Of a stretch of DNA of 64,000 bases, positions 16,418-27,001 are shown piece by piece (the first letter of the stretch is position 1; every line of letters begins with the position of its first letter). Source of the stretch: Streptococcus ruminantium. GTDB lineage: Bacteria > Bacillota > Bacilli > Lactobacillales > Streptococcaceae. The stretch lies in contig NZ_AP018400.1 in assembly GCF_003609975.1 (NCBI RefSeq), positions 97,501 to 161,500 on the forward strand, given 5' to 3'. The position numbers were made by a program, and so were the translations under genes. The notes under the pieces were generated by a model, which was not told where the DNA came from, searched no databases, and was given only the letters and a program-made list of their open reading frames with translations.

Positions 16418-16777
16418 GACCTAAATTAGTGTGAAGAAAAGAAATGCAATCGTTTTGGCTTTAGCTGATGGCTCGCCTCTATGGTGTTCCTTGTGTCCAA
16501 CGACACGGCATCCCTCTTCTATTTTCACTTTGGTTTCCACGGTCTCGTATCTTTTAATTGAACTCGCCTACAACTCTGTGAAAAAAGATAAACACTTCCT
16601 CGGAGGTTTGCCACCGTCGTCGCGTTTCCTATTTTTCTTTGAGTTGCTTACGGCTTAGTATCTTTAATTGAACTCGGGCTACACTCCTGTAGAAAAAGAT
16701 ACATCTCCTTGCAATCCTTAGATTGCTTTGTCGATGTCCTATTTTCTTTTGGAGTGTTAGACGCCCTCGTATCTTAT
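16418..16777 (+). repeat. Foldback repeat family, rpoB locus (three tandem units)
   Basis: Here the family is in the opposite orientation to rpsG-fusA. Unit borders read CTCGTATCTTTTAATTGAACTCG. The stem of the second unit is CAACTC (16571-16576) with GAGTTG (16641-16646); that of the third is ACACTCC (16681-16687) with GGAGTGT (16751-16757). The first unit (from 16418) is more diverged. The last unit ends CTCGTATCTTATT right before AAAGGAG, the rpoB Shine-Dalgarno site. A short open frame at 16431-16658 crosses the repeats and is not considered a gene. Confidence 0.78.
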
Positions 16778-16794
16778 TACAAAGGAGAAAACTT

Positions 16795-19700
16795 TTGGCA
16801 GGACATGAAGTTCAGTACGGCAAGCACCGTACCCGTCGTAGTTTTTCAAGAATCAAGGAAGTTCTTGATTTACCGAATTTGATTGAAATTCAGACAGATT
16901 CTTTCCAAGACTTTTTGGACTACGGTTTGAAAGAAGTCTTTGAGGATGTGCTTCCAGTATCAAACTTTACGGATACCATGGAATTGGAATTCGTTGGTTA
17001 TGAATTGAAAGAGCCTAAGTATACATTGGAAGAGGCACGTGCACATGATGCTAACTACTCAGCCCCTATTTATGTGACTTTCCGCCTTGTCAACAAAGAA
17101 ACAGGTGAAATCAAGACTCAGGAGGTCTTCTTTGGTGAGTTTCCGATCATGACGGAGATGGGAACCTTTATTATCAACGGTGCAGAACGGATTATTGTTT
17201 CTCAGTTGGTTCGTTCACCGGGTGTTTACTTTAATGATAAAGTAGACAAGAATGGTAAAGTTGGTTATGGTTCAACAGTCATCCCGAACCGTGGTGCTTG
17301 GTTAGAATTAGAGACTGATTCAAAAGATATTGCTTACACTCGTATTGACCGTACTCGTAAAATTCCGTTCACGACACTTGTGCGTGCTCTTGGTTTTTCA
17401 GGTGACGATGAGATTTTTGACATCTTTGGTGATAGTGAGTTGGTTCGCAATACCATTGAAAAGGATATTCACAAAAATCCAGCAGATTCTCGTACCGATG
17501 AAGCACTCAAAGAAATTTATGAGCGTCTCCGTCCGGGTGAGCCGAAGACTGCTGAAAGTTCCCGTAGCCTTTTGACTGCTCGTTTCTTTGATTCACGTCG
17601 CTATGACTTGGCGCCGGTTGGTCGTTACAAGATCAATAAGAAGCTCAGTCTTCGTACTCGCTTGCTCAACCAGACTCTGGCTGAGCATGTGATTAACGGT
17701 GAAACAGGTGAAATTGTTTTGGAAGCTGGCACAGTATTGAGTCGTGATGTGCTTGAAAGAGTAGAAGCTCAGTTTGACGAACTCAACTTGGTGGAATACA
17801 TTCCAAATGATTCTGCTGTCCTTCTTGAGCCAGTTCTTTTGCAAAAATTTAAGATTGTTGCGCCTAAGGATCCAGAACGAGTTGTGACGGTTATTGGCAA
17901 TGCCAATCCATCTGAAAATGTTCGTACAGTGACACCTGCGGATATCTTGGCTGAAATGAGCTACTTCCTTAACTTGTCCGAGGGTCTTGGTCGTGTAGAT
18001 GATATTGACCACTTGGGTAACCGTCGTATCCGTGCGGTTGGTGAGTTGTTGGCAAACCAAGTTCGCATTGGTTTGACGCGTATGGAGCGCAACTTGCGTG
18101 AGCGTATGTCCGTTCAAGATAATGAAGTATTGACTCCGCAGCAAATCATCAATATTCGTCCTGTAACGGCTGCTATCAAAGAGTTCTTCGGTTCATCACA
18201 GTTGTCTCAGTTCATGGATCAACACAACCCGCTTTCAGAGCTATCTCACAAGCGTCGTCTATCAGCCTTAGGACCTGGTGGTTTGACTCGGGATCGTGCA
18301 GGTTATGAAGTTCGAGACGTTCACTACACTCACTATGGTCGTATGTGTCCGATTGAAACACCTGAGGGACCAAACATTGGTTTGATTAACAACTTGTCGT
18401 CTTATGGACACCTTAACAAGTATGGTTTCATTCAAACTCCATATCGTAAGATTGACCGTGCAACAGGTACGGTTACTAATGAAATCGTGTGGTTGACAGC
18501 CGATGAAGAAGATGCTTATATCGTGGCTCAGTCAACATCACCACTGGATAAAAACAACCGTTTCGTTGACAAGATTGTCATGGGGCGTCACCAAGGGAAC
18601 AACCAAGAATTTCCTGCTGATTCAGCGGACTTTATGGATGTTTCACCTAAACAGGTAGTTGCGGTTGCGACAGCATGTATCCCTTTCTTGGAAAATGATG
18701 ACTCTAACCGTGCCCTTATGGGAGCCAACATGCAACGTCAGGCTGTTCCATTGATTGATCCAAAGGCTCCTTACGTTGGTACTGGTATGGAATACCAAGC
18801 AGCCCATGATTCTGGTGCGGCTATTATCGCTCAACACAATGGTAAGGTAACCTATGCAGATGCGGACAAGGTAGAAGTTCGCCGCGAGGATGGTTCGCTT
18901 GATGTGTACCGCATATCTAAATTCCGCCGTTCAAACTCAGGTACGGCCTATAACCAACGTACACTCGTTAAATTGGGTGATATAGTTGAGAAAGGTGACT
19001 TTATCGCAGATGGTCCATCTATGGAAAACGGGGAAATGGCTCTTGGTCAAAACCCAATCGTTGCCTATATGACTTGGGAAGGATACAACTTCGAGGACGC
19101 TGTTATTATGAGTGAACGTTTGGTGAAGGATGATGTTTATACATCTGTTCATCTGGAGGAATACGAATCAGAAACACGTGATACGAAGTTAGGTCCTGAA
19201 GAAATTACTCGTGAAATTCCAAACGTTGGTGAGGATGCACTCAAAAACTTGGATGAAATGGGAATTATCCGTATCGGTGCAGAAGTTAAAGAAGGCGATA
19301 TTCTTGTTGGTAAAGTCACACCAAAAGGTGAGAAAGATCTTTCTGCTGAGGAGCGTCTCTTGCATGCTATCTTCGGTGATAAATCACGTGAAGTACGTGA
19401 TACTTCTCTTCGTGTACCACACGGTGCAGATGGTGTTGTTCGCGATGTGAAAATCTTTACGCGTGCTAACGGTGATGAGCTACAGTCAGGTGTCAATATG
19501 CTGGTGCGTGTGTATATCGCTCAAAAACGTAAGATTAAGGTCGGAGATAAGATGGCCGGTCGTCACGGTAACAAGGGTGTCGTTTCTCGTATCGTACCAG
19601 TTGAAGATATGCCATATCTTCCAGATGGAACACCAGTTGATATCATGTTGAACCCACTTGGGGTGCCGTCTCGTATGAATATCGGTCAGGTTATGGAACT

Positions 19701-20355
19701 GCATTTGGGTATGGCTGCTCGTAACTTGGGTATCCATATCGCAACACCGGTTTTCGATGGTGCGAGCTCAGAGGATCTCTGGTCAACTGTTAAAGAAGCA
19801 GGAATGGATTCTGATGCCAAGACCATCTTATACGATGGCCGTACTGGTGAACCATTTGATAACCGTGTGTCTGTTGGTGTCATGTACATGATCAAGCTCC
19901 ATCACATGGTCGATGATAAGCTTCATGCTCGTTCTGTCGGACCATACTCCCTCGTTACGCAACAGCCGCTCGGAGGTAAGGCTCAATTTGGTGGTCAGCG
20001 TTTTGGGGAGATGGAGGTTTGGGCACTTGAAGCCTACGGTGCTTCCAATGTTCTTCAAGAAATCTTGACCTACAAGTCAGATGATGTAACAGGTCGTCTG
20101 AAAGCTTATGAAGCGATTACGAAAGGTAAGCCAATTCCAAAACCAGGAGTTCCAGAATCCTTCCGCGTTCTTGTCAAAGAATTGCAATCACTTGGTTTGG
20201 ATATGCGTGTCCTGGATGAAGATAATAATGAAGTAGAATTACGTGACCTTGATGAAGGTGAAGATGACGACATCATCCACGTAGATGATCTTGAAAAAGC
20301 GCGTGCGAAAGCCGCTGCAGATGCAGCCGCAGCCTTCGCAGCCGCAGAGGACTAA
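16795..20355 (+). CDS. rpoB: RNA polymerase beta subunit
   Basis: 1186 aa from TTG 16795, with AAAGGAG eight bases upstream and the expected streptococcal N-terminus [20 protein letters not shown]; earlier in-frame ATG codons lie in repeat DNA. Standard beta landmarks are present: the rifampicin-pocket block [22 protein letters not shown] (ends given), [37 protein letters not shown] and the C-terminal [21 protein letters not shown]. The extreme C-terminus is acidic, then Ala-rich (about 1165-1186). The rif region reads wild-type (S, Q, D, H, S at the usual positions as far as I can align). It catalyses RNA synthesis with RpoC. Confidence 0.97.
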   Translation: MAGHEVQYGKHRTRRSFSRIKEVLDLPNLIEIQTDSFQDFLDYGLKEVFEDVLPVSNFTDTMELEFVGYELKEPKYTLEEARAHDANYSAPIYVTFRLVNKETGEIKTQEVFFGEFPIMTEMGTFIINGAERIIVSQLVRSPGVYFNDKVDKNGKVGYGSTVIPNRGAWLELETDSKDIAYTRIDRTRKIPFTTLVRALGFSGDDEIFDIFGDSELVRNTIEKDIHKNPADSRTDEALKEIYERLRPGEPKTAESSRSLLTARFFDSRRYDLAPVGRYKINKKLSLRTRLLNQTLAEHVINGETGEIVLEAGTVLSRDVLERVEAQFDELNLVEYIPNDSAVLLEPVLLQKFKIVAPKDPERVVTVIGNANPSENVRTVTPADILAEMSYFLNLSEGLGRVDDIDHLGNRRIRAVGELLANQVRIGLTRMERNLRERMSVQDNEVLTPQQIINIRPVTAAIKEFFGSSQLSQFMDQHNPLSELSHKRRLSALGPGGLTRDRAGYEVRDVHYTHYGRMCPIETPEGPNIGLINNLSSYGHLNKYGFIQTPYRKIDRATGTVTNEIVWLTADEEDAYIVAQSTSPLDKNNRFVDKIVMGRHQGNNQEFPADSADFMDVSPKQVVAVATACIPFLENDDSNRALMGANMQRQAVPLIDPKAPYVGTGMEYQAAHDSGAAIIAQHNGKVTYADADKVEVRREDGSLDVYRISKFRRSNSGTAYNQRTLVKLGDIVEKGDFIADGPSMENGEMALGQNPIVAYMTWEGYNFEDAVIMSERLVKDDVYTSVHLEEYESETRDTKLGPEEITREIPNVGEDALKNLDEMGIIRIGAEVKEGDILVGKVTPKGEKDLSAEERLLHAIFGDKSREVRDTSLRVPHGADGVVRDVKIFTRANGDELQSGVNMLVRVYIAQKRKIKVGDKMAGRHGNKGVVSRIVPVEDMPYLPDGTPVDIMLNPLGVPSRMNIGQVMELHLGMAARNLGIHIATPVFDGASSEDLWSTVKEAGMDSDAKTILYDGRTGEPFDNRVSVGVMYMIKLHHMVDDKLHARSVGPYSLVTQQPLGGKAQFGGQRFGEMEVWALEAYGASNVLQEILTYKSDDVTGRLKAYEAITKGKPIPKPGVPESFRVLVKELQSLGLDMRVLDEDNNEVELRDLDEGEDDDIIHVDDLEKARAKAAADAAAAFAAAED

Positions 20356-20661
20356 AAACATCCGGGGGATGTTTTTAGCCCGACTCCTAGAAATACGAAA
20401 GAGTCGGAACGTCCGGGGGATGTTTTTAGCCCGACTCCTAGAAATACGAAAGAGTCGGAACGTCCGGGGGATGTTTTTAGCCCGACTCCTAGAAATACGA
20501 AAGAGTCGGAACGTCCGGGGGATGTTTTTAGCTCGACTCCTAGAAATACGAAAGAGTCGGAACGTCCGGGGGATGTTTTTAGCTCGACTCCTAGAAATAC
20601 GAAAGAGTCGGAACATCCGGGGGATGTTTTTAGCCTGACACCTAGAATGTAAAGGTGTCGG
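20354..20661 (+). repeat. 51-bp tandem hairpin array between rpoB and rpoC
   Basis: Six TCCGGGGGATG blocks start at 20361, 20412, 20463, 20514, 20565 and 20616, an exact 51-base period. Each unit has two hairpins. One is terminator-like, ACATCC or ACGTCC with GGATGT followed by TTTTT; the first copy has the 10-bp stem AAAAACATCC/GGATGTTTTT. The other is CCGACTC/GAGTCGG around TAGAAATACGAAA. The final unit is shorter and reads CTGACACC/GGTGTCGG, with both stem arms changed so that pairing is kept. The array starts at the rpoB stop codon. Because 51 is a multiple of three, long but meaningless open frames cross it. Confidence 0.95.
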
Positions 20662-20758
20662 TTAGGAAGGAGATAAAAGCCCCTTCCGCTCATTCTCACT
20701 ATTGAAAAATTCGAGGTATGGGAAACCGACCTCTCACAAGTAAAGAAAGGGATTATTA

Positions 20759-23700
20759 GTGGTTGATGTAAATCGATTTAAAAGTATGCAAATCACGTTA
20801 GCTTCACCAAGCAAGGTCCGCTCATGGTCTTATGGTGAGGTTAAAAAACCTGAAACAATCAACTATCGTACACTCAAGCCAGAACGTGACGGTCTTTTTG
20901 ACGAGGTGATTTTTGGTCCAACCAAGGATTGGGAGTGTTCATGTGGAAAATACAAGCGTATCCGTTACAAAGGAATTACTTGTGACCGCTGTGGTGTAGA
21001 AGTGACTCGTGCCAAAGTTCGTCGTGAGCGTATGGGGCACATCGAGTTGAAGGCACCCATTTCACATATTTGGTATTTCAAGGGGATTCCAAGCCGTATG
21101 GGCTTGACCTTGGATATGAGTCCTCGTGCGCTGGAAGAAGTTATCTATTTTGCGGCTTATGTGGTTATCGATCCAAAAGATACCCCGCTTGAGCACAAAT
21201 CAATCATGACTGAACGTGAGTATCGTGAACGCTTGCGTGAGTATGGTTATGGCTCATTTGTTGCTAAAATGGGAGCAGAAGCCATTCAAGATCTTTTGAA
21301 ACAAGTTGATCTTCCAAAAGAAATTGCGGCTTTGAAAGAGGAATTAAAAACAGCTTCTGGTCAAAAGCGGATTAAGGCAGTTCGTCGCTTGGACGTACTG
21401 GATGCTTTTTACAAATCTGGGAACAAGCCTGAATGGATGATCCTTAACATTCTTCCGGTTATTCCACCAGATTTGCGTCCGATGGTCCAGTTGGATGGGG
21501 GGCGTTTTGCTGCTTCTGACTTGAATGAATTGTACCGCCGTGTTATTAACCGTAATAACCGTTTGGCGCGCCTTTTAGAGCTAAATGCTCCAGGAATCAT
21601 CGTGCAAAACGAGAAACGTATGCTACAAGAAGCGGTTGATGCTTTGATTGATAATGGTCGCCGTGGCCGTCCTATCACAGGACCGGGTAGCCGTCCACTC
21701 AAATCGCTCAGCCACATGCTAAAAGGTAAGCAAGGTCGATTCCGTCAAAACTTGCTTGGTAAGCGTGTTGACTTCTCAGGTCGTTCGGTTATCGCTGTTG
21801 GTCCAACTCTTAAAATGTACCAATGTGGTGTTCCACGTGAGATGGCTATTGAGTTGTTCAAGCCATTTGTCATGCGTGAAATTGTCGCTCGTGAAATTGC
21901 TGGTAACGTAAAGGCTGCAAAACGTTTAATTGAACGTGGGGATGATCGTATTTGGGACATCTTGGAAGAAGTTATCAAAGAACATCCTGTTCTCTTGAAC
22001 CGTGCACCGACCCTCCACCGTTTGGGTATTCAGGCTTTTGAGCCGGTTCTTATTGATGGTAAGGCTCTTCGTCTGCATCCACTTGTCTGTGAAGCTTATA
22101 ATGCGGACTTTGACGGTGACCAGATGGCGATTCACGTTCCGTTATCAGAAGAAGCACAGGCAGAAGCTCGTATCCTCATGCTGGCAGCAGAACACATCCT
22201 AAACCCTAAAGATGGTAAGCCAGTTGTAACACCGTCTCAAGATATGGTCTTGGGTAACTATTATCTAACCATGGAAGATGCGGGTCGTGAGGGTGAAGGT
22301 ATGGTCTTTAAAGATGCGGATGAAGCCATTATGGCCTACCGCAATGGTTATGTTCATTTGCACACACGTGTAGGGATTGCAACGGATAGTCTAGATAAGC
22401 CTTGGAAGGATAATCAAAAACACAAGGTGATGATGACAACCGTTGGAAAAATCTTGTTCAACGCAATCATGCCAGAAGGTCTGCCTTATTTACAAGAGCC
22501 AAATAATGCCAACTTAACTGATGGTACACCAGATAAATACTTCTTGGAACCGGGTTCTGACATCAAAGCGGCTATTGCAGCCTTACCTCTCAATCAACCG
22601 TTCAAGAAGAAAAATCTTGGAAATATCATCGCTGAAATCTTCAAACGTTTCCGTACAACAGAAACTTCAGCCCTTCTTGACCGCTTGAAAGACTTGGGTT
22701 ACTATCATTCAACGCTCGCTGGTTTGACAGTGGGTATTGCAGATATTCCAGTTATTGATAACAAGGCTGAAATCATTGAAGAGTCTCACGAACGCGTAGA
22801 GCAAATCAAGAAACAATTCCGTCGTGGTATGATTACCGATGATGAACGATATGCAGCAGTTACTGATGAGTGGCGTTCGGCTAAAGAGAAACTTGAAAAA
22901 CGCCTTGTTGAAAAACAAGATCCGAAGAACCCTATCGTTATGATGATGGACTCTGGTGCTCGTGGTAACATCTCCAACTTCTCACAGCTTGCGGGTATGC
23001 GTGGTCTGATGTCAGCACCGAATGGACGTATCATGGAATTGCCAATCTTGTCTAACTTCCGTGAGGGTCTTTCGGTACTCGAAATGTTCTTCTCAACTCA
23101 CGGTGCCCGTAAGGGTATGACGGATACGGCCTTGAAGACTGCCGATTCTGGTTACTTGACTCGTCGCTTGGTTGACGTTGCCCAAGATGTGATTATCCGT
23201 GAGGATGACTGTGGAACTGACCGGGGTCTTGACATCCGTTCTATTACCGATGGTAAGGAAATGATTGAGCCACTTGAAGAACGTCTTCAAGGACGTTACA
23301 CCAAGAAAACTGTTAAACATCCTGAAACCGGCGCAGTTATTATCGGTCCAAATCAATTGATTACTGAAGATATTGCCCGTGAAATCGTAAATAGTGGTGT
23401 GGAGCAAGTGACTATCCGTAGCGTATTTACATGTAATACTCGACATGGCGTCTGCCGTCACTGCTATGGTATCAACTTGGCAACAGGAGATGCAGTTGAA
23501 GTTGGTGAAGCAGTTGGTACGATCGCTGCTCAGTCTATTGGTGAGCCTGGTACACAGCTTACCATGCGTACCTTCCACACGGGTGGTGTAGCCTCAAACA
23601 GTGATATTACACAGGGTCTTCCTCGTGTTCAAGAAATCTTTGAAGCGCGTAACCCTAAAGGTGAAGCGGTCATTACCGAGGTCAAAGGTGAAGTCACAGC

Positions 23701-24406
23701 GATTGAAGAAGATGCTTCGACGCGTACCAAGAAGGTCTTTGTCAAAGGTGTTACGGGCGAAGGTGAGTATGTAGTGCCATTTACAGCTCGTATGAAGGTT
23801 GAAGTAGGTGATCAAGTTGCTCGCGGTGCTGCTCTTACAGAAGGTTCTATCCAGCCAAAACGCTTACTTGAAGTTCGTGATGTCTTGGCAGTGGAAACCT
23901 ATCTTCTTTCTGAAGTTCAAAAAGTTTACCGTAGTCAAGGGGTAGAAATTGGCGACAAACACATTGAGGTTATGGTTCGTCAGATGCTTCGCAAAGTACG
24001 TGTTATGGATCCGGGTGATACCGATCTTCTTATGGGGACACTTATGGATATTACTGACTTTACCGATGCCAATGCTGAAGTGGTCATTGCAGGTGGTATT
24101 CCAGCGACAGCACGCCCAGTCCTTATGGGGATTACCAAGGCTTCCCTTGAGACTAACTCATTCTTATCGGCGGCATCCTTCCAAGAAACGACTCGTGTTC
24201 TTACAGATGCAGCGATTCGTGGTAAACGTGATAACCTTCTTGGTCTTAAAGAAAATGTTATCATCGGTAAGATTATTCCGGCAGGTACAGGTATGGCCCG
24301 CTATCGTAATCTTGAACCACAAGCTATCAATGAGGTTGAAATCATTGAAGATACTATAGCTGAAGAGCTTGCTGAGGAAGCTAGGCTTGAAGAAGCGACT
24401 GAATAA
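20759..24406 (+). CDS. rpoC: RNA polymerase beta' subunit
   Basis: 1215 aa from GTG 20759 ([17 protein letters not shown]) after AAAGAAAGGGA. The N-terminal zinc ribbon has [19 protein letters not shown]. The active-site loop [12 protein letters not shown] carries the three Mg-binding Asp residues. The bridge/trigger helix region includes [20 protein letters not shown] and [16 protein letters not shown], and the second zinc site is [11 protein letters not shown]. It is normally co-transcribed with rpoB, but here 403 bases containing the 51-bp hairpin array intervene (usual gap is far shorter). No obvious promoter stands out in the 100 bases before the start. Confidence 0.97.
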   Translation: MVDVNRFKSMQITLASPSKVRSWSYGEVKKPETINYRTLKPERDGLFDEVIFGPTKDWECSCGKYKRIRYKGITCDRCGVEVTRAKVRRERMGHIELKAPISHIWYFKGIPSRMGLTLDMSPRALEEVIYFAAYVVIDPKDTPLEHKSIMTEREYRERLREYGYGSFVAKMGAEAIQDLLKQVDLPKEIAALKEELKTASGQKRIKAVRRLDVLDAFYKSGNKPEWMILNILPVIPPDLRPMVQLDGGRFAASDLNELYRRVINRNNRLARLLELNAPGIIVQNEKRMLQEAVDALIDNGRRGRPITGPGSRPLKSLSHMLKGKQGRFRQNLLGKRVDFSGRSVIAVGPTLKMYQCGVPREMAIELFKPFVMREIVAREIAGNVKAAKRLIERGDDRIWDILEEVIKEHPVLLNRAPTLHRLGIQAFEPVLIDGKALRLHPLVCEAYNADFDGDQMAIHVPLSEEAQAEARILMLAAEHILNPKDGKPVVTPSQDMVLGNYYLTMEDAGREGEGMVFKDADEAIMAYRNGYVHLHTRVGIATDSLDKPWKDNQKHKVMMTTVGKILFNAIMPEGLPYLQEPNNANLTDGTPDKYFLEPGSDIKAAIAALPLNQPFKKKNLGNIIAEIFKRFRTTETSALLDRLKDLGYYHSTLAGLTVGIADIPVIDNKAEIIEESHERVEQIKKQFRRGMITDDERYAAVTDEWRSAKEKLEKRLVEKQDPKNPIVMMMDSGARGNISNFSQLAGMRGLMSAPNGRIMELPILSNFREGLSVLEMFFSTHGARKGMTDTALKTADSGYLTRRLVDVAQDVIIREDDCGTDRGLDIRSITDGKEMIEPLEERLQGRYTKKTVKHPETGAVIIGPNQLITEDIAREIVNSGVEQVTIRSVFTCNTRHGVCRHCYGINLATGDAVEVGEAVGTIAAQSIGEPGTQLTMRTFHTGGVASNSDITQGLPRVQEIFEARNPKGEAVITEVKGEVTAIEEDASTRTKKVFVKGVTGEGEYVVPFTARMKVEVGDQVARGAALTEGSIQPKRLLEVRDVLAVETYLLSEVQKVYRSQGVEIGDKHIEVMVRQMLRKVRVMDPGDTDLLMGTLMDITDFTDANAEVVIAGGIPATARPVLMGITKASLETNSFLSAASFQETTRVLTDAAIRGKRDNLLGLKENVIIGKIIPAGTGMARYRNLEPQAINEVEIIEDTIAEELAEEARLEEATE

Positions 24407-24411
24407 TAGAC

Positions 24412-24441
24412 AAGCACATCTCAATTTGGAGATGTGCTTTT
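24412..24441 (+). terminator. rpoC terminator
   Basis: AAGCACATCTC pairs with GAGATGTGCTT around AATTTG, followed by TTAGCTTTTTT, six bases after the rpoC stop. Confidence 0.9.
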
Positions 24442-24532
24442 AGCTTTTTTATATAGGGTATTTGGTAAGCAGAATGTTTTCTAAAATTGTACAATTGAGA
24501 TATAATTGTATAGGAAAAAGGAAGTATGTAGT

Positions 24533-24901
24533 ATGTATCAAGTGATTAAAATGTATGGGGATTTTGAACCATGGTGGTTCCTAGATGGTTGGGAAGAAGA
24601 TGTTGTCAGTAGGACAGTTTTTGACCGTTATGAGGATGCCATCAATGCTTTTCAGAGAGAGTGGTTGTTGTTATCAGAGAGCTTTCCCATGAGGAAAAGT
24701 AAAAATGAGACCATGGTGGCTTTCTGGGATGAATCCGACCGGCATTGGTGTGAGGAATGTGATGAGTATCTGCAACGCTATCATTCACTCATGTTGTTGG
24801 AATCTAAGGAACACTTACCCACTGGGATCGCAAATAAATTAAAGCAATCGAGAATGAGACCATGTAAGCTAAATCAAAGTAAGTGTATTAATTATGAATA
24901 G
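24533..24901 (+). CDS. DUF1033 family protein
   Basis: 122 aa from ATG 24533 (MYQVIKMYGDFEPWWFLDGW) with AAAAAGGAAG upstream; an in-frame TTG at 24506 is too early. Small soluble acidic protein rich in Trp and Asp/Glu, with WFLDGWEEDVV and the Cys/His-containing RHWCEECDEYLQRYHSL. Members of this family sit between rpoC and the comG operon in many streptococci. No biochemical function is known to me. Confidence 0.8.
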   Translation: MYQVIKMYGDFEPWWFLDGWEEDVVSRTVFDRYEDAINAFQREWLLLSESFPMRKSKNETMVAFWDESDRHWCEECDEYLQRYHSLMLLESKEHLPTGIANKLKQSRMRPCKLNQSKCINYE

Positions 24902-24902
24902 G

Positions 24903-24937
24903 AAAAAGGATTGACCTCAATTGGATCAATCCTTTTT
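24903..24937. terminator. Bidirectional terminator between DUF1033 and S66 genes
   Basis: AAAAAGGATTGA pairs with TCAATCCTTTTT around an 11-base loop. Both converging genes end within a few bases of it. Confidence 0.88.
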
Positions 24938-24938
24938 G

Positions 24939-25889
24939 CTAGTAAAATCTAACTGACAAACTTTCCGTGTCTACTTGCACCTGTCCGCCAATAGTAATGG
25001 TAAAGAGAGGTTGAGTATGGGCGAAGTCCAAATCATAAAGTACTGGGATGGTGTTGAGGATGGGGTGCTTATCCAAGATGGCCAAGAGAATTTCTTCAGT
25101 CATTTTTGTTTCCTTTGGAAAACGTCCCAATAAGACAGCTTGAGGATTAGGGTAGGCCTGAAGAAGAGCAGCCAAGTGCCGACTGATAACATCGTAGCGA
25201 TCGTCTTCGGCTTCTTCCAGAAAAAGTATGTACCTATCAGGTTTGGGTGCAAACTCAGTTCCGGTTAGAAGATTAAGCGTTGAGATATTTCCACCTATAG
25301 CAATGCCAGAGGCCTGACCTGGATTGTAGACTTTCCAGTCAGTTGGGAAAAAGGTGCGAGGAGTATCAGGTAAGTACCAAGCATCATTAGACCATTGAGA
25401 GCTCGGAATCAATTCGTACTGATTTTGCGTAACTGCTTTGAGCCAAGAATCGGTTTGGTACGGTTGACCTTCTTTCATCTTAAAGCTAGAATAGGCCGGT
25501 CCCATGTAGGTTTGCATGCCAGTCTTGGCGTAGATGGCATTGAGGAGAGCAGTCGTATCTGAATAGCCGCAGAAAATTTTCGGATTGCGTGCAATCAGGT
25601 CATAATCCAGATAAGGCAAGAGTTCGTTACAATTGAAGCCGCCGATGGTTGTCATGATAGCGTCAACTGTCTCATCCGAAAAGGCAACCTCTAAATCTGC
25701 CACCCGACTCGCTATGGAAGAAGAATAGAAAATATCATTTTCAAAATAATGCTCAGAAAAAGAAAGTTTGAATCCTAGTTCTTCCAATTTTTCTTTTGCT
25801 GCCAAATTGGCCTCAAAGCCACCGATTCTCTCAATAGAAGATGATGGGCTAACGATGCGAATATGATTGCCTTGTCTTAATTTTTCCAT
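24939..25889 (-). CDS. S66-family peptidase (LD-carboxypeptidase / MccF-like)
   Basis: 316 aa. The S66 fold is marked by the N-terminal IRIVSPSSSI, the nucleophile elbow GYSDTTALLNA (Ser near 119), the catalytic Glu in LFLEEAEDDRYDV and the His in LDFAHTQPLFTI. The family includes murein tetrapeptide LD-carboxypeptidases and MccF, which cleaves microcin C-type toxins; the MTTIGGFNCNELLPYLDYD block resembles the MccF branch. No signal peptide, so it acts in the cytoplasm. It is transcribed toward DUF1033 and divergently from comGA, with AGAGGT before its ATG. Confidence 0.82.
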   Translation of the reverse strand: MEKLRQGNHIRIVSPSSSIERIGGFEANLAAKEKLEELGFKLSFSEHYFENDIFYSSSIASRVADLEVAFSDETVDAIMTTIGGFNCNELLPYLDYDLIARNPKIFCGYSDTTALLNAIYAKTGMQTYMGPAYSSFKMKEGQPYQTDSWLKAVTQNQYELIPSSQWSNDAWYLPDTPRTFFPTDWKVYNPGQASGIAIGGNISTLNLLTGTEFAPKPDRYILFLEEAEDDRYDVISRHLAALLQAYPNPQAVLLGRFPKETKMTEEILLAILDKHPILNTIPVLYDLDFAHTQPLFTITIGGQVQVDTESLSVRFY

Positions 25890-26024
25890 AGTTACCTCTA
25901 AATTCTTTTATATTCTATAAAAAATCAAAAGTTGATCTTGTCAACTGTCTTATTTCCAAGTATTACTATTGGTTTTTTTATTTTCATTGAGTATAACAAA
26001 ATTTTTCCAAAAAACAAGCTATTT

Positions 26025-26032
26025 TGCGAATA
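26025..26032 (+). promoter_or_regulatory. ComX (SigX) box upstream of comGA
   Basis: TGCGAATA, one change from TACGAATA, preceded by a T-rich stretch and lying 18 bases before the comGA start. Its place before the late competence operon supports the call. Confidence 0.65.
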
Positions 26033-26050
26033 AAAAGGTAAGGAGGTATT

Positions 26051-27001
26051 ATGATTCAAGAAAAAGCAAGACAGATGGTGGAACAAGCAGTGCTTGCTAG
26101 GGTTAGCGACCTTTATTTGGTTCCGCGAGGGGAGTCCTATCAGCTCTATCATCGGATTATGGATGAACGAGTATTTTTGCAGGAATTGAATGAAGAAGAA
26201 GTGACAGCCATCATCAGTCATTTCAAGTTTTTGGCTGGTTTGAATGTCGGTGAAAAGCGTCGCAGTCAGCAAGGTTCTTGTGATTATAATTATGGTTCAG
26301 GGCAGATCTCCCTCCGCTTGTCCACTGTTGGTGATTACCGAGGTAAGGAGAGTTTGGTGATTCGATTGCTGTACGATAATGATAAGGAACTCAAGTTTTG
26401 GTTTGAGGCAGCAGAGCGGATTGCTAGGGAAATCAAGGGGCGAGGACTCTACCTTTTTTCGGGTCCGGTCGGCTCTGGCAAAACCACGCTTATGTACCAT
26501 CTTGCTAGGTTGAAATTTCCAGATAAACAGATTTTAACGATTGAAGATCCGGTAGAAATCAAACAGGAAGATATGCTCCAACTTCAGCTCAATGAAGCGA
26601 TTGGGGCAACGTATGACAATCTGATTAAGCTGTCTCTTCGTCATCGGCCGGATTTACTGATTATTGGGGAAATACGAGATGCAGAAACAGCAAGGGCAGT
26701 CATTCGTGCTAGTCTGACAGGTGCAACAGTTTTTTCTACTGTCCATGCTCGCAGTATTTCAGGGGTCTATGCTCGGATGCTAGAGCTGGGTGTCAGTACA
26801 GAGGAGTTAAATAATGCCCTTCAAGGAATTGCTTATCAACGTTTGATTGGGGGAGGGGGTGTTGTAGATTTTGCTAAAGAAAACTTCCAAAACCATTCTG
26901 CTGACCAGTGGAACCAACAGATTGATAGCCTTTTTGCAGCAGGATATATCAGTCATAGGCAGGCAGAGACAGAAAAGATTGTCTTTGGATCACCAGCGTA
27001 A
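26051..27001 (+). CDS. comGA: Competence pseudopilus assembly ATPase ComGA (ComYA)
   Basis: 316 aa, GspE/PilB-type secretion ATPase. Walker A is GPVGSGKTT (138-146), the Asp box lies in TIEDPVEI, Walker B is LLIIGEIRDAET, and the His box is STVHARS. SD AAGGAGGT precedes the ATG. It powers assembly of the transformation pseudopilus at the inner face of the membrane. It is the first of seven overlapping comG genes, and a SigX box upstream marks it as a late competence gene. Confidence 0.93.
   Translation: MIQEKARQMVEQAVLARVSDLYLVPRGESYQLYHRIMDERVFLQELNEEEVTAIISHFKFLAGLNVGEKRRSQQGSCDYNYGSGQISLRLSTVGDYRGKESLVIRLLYDNDKELKFWFEAAERIAREIKGRGLYLFSGPVGSGKTTLMYHLARLKFPDKQILTIEDPVEIKQEDMLQLQLNEAIGATYDNLIKLSLRHRPDLLIIGEIRDAETARAVIRASLTGATVFSTVHARSISGVYARMLELGVSTEELNNALQGIAYQRLIGGGGVVDFAKENFQNHSADQWNQQIDSLFAAGYISHRQAETEKIVFGSPA

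Noticed and set aside
16431..16658. 75-aa open frame upstream of rpoB
   Set aside because: It runs through foldback repeat units, has no SD and no protein-like pattern.
20354..20661. CRISPR array
   Set aside because: The units are contiguous near-identical 51-bp repeats with no variable spacers, and no cas genes are nearby.
20239..20699. Three overlapping open frames (115-125 aa) with 17-residue repeats on both strands across the rpoB-rpoC gap
   Set aside because: They arise because the repeat period (51) is divisible by three and lacks stops. There is no SD, and the sequence is better explained by RNA hairpins.
24506..24532. Upstream TTG start for the DUF1033 gene
   Set aside because: It adds residues not expected in the family and lies before the SD (AAAAAGGAAG) that serves ATG 24533.
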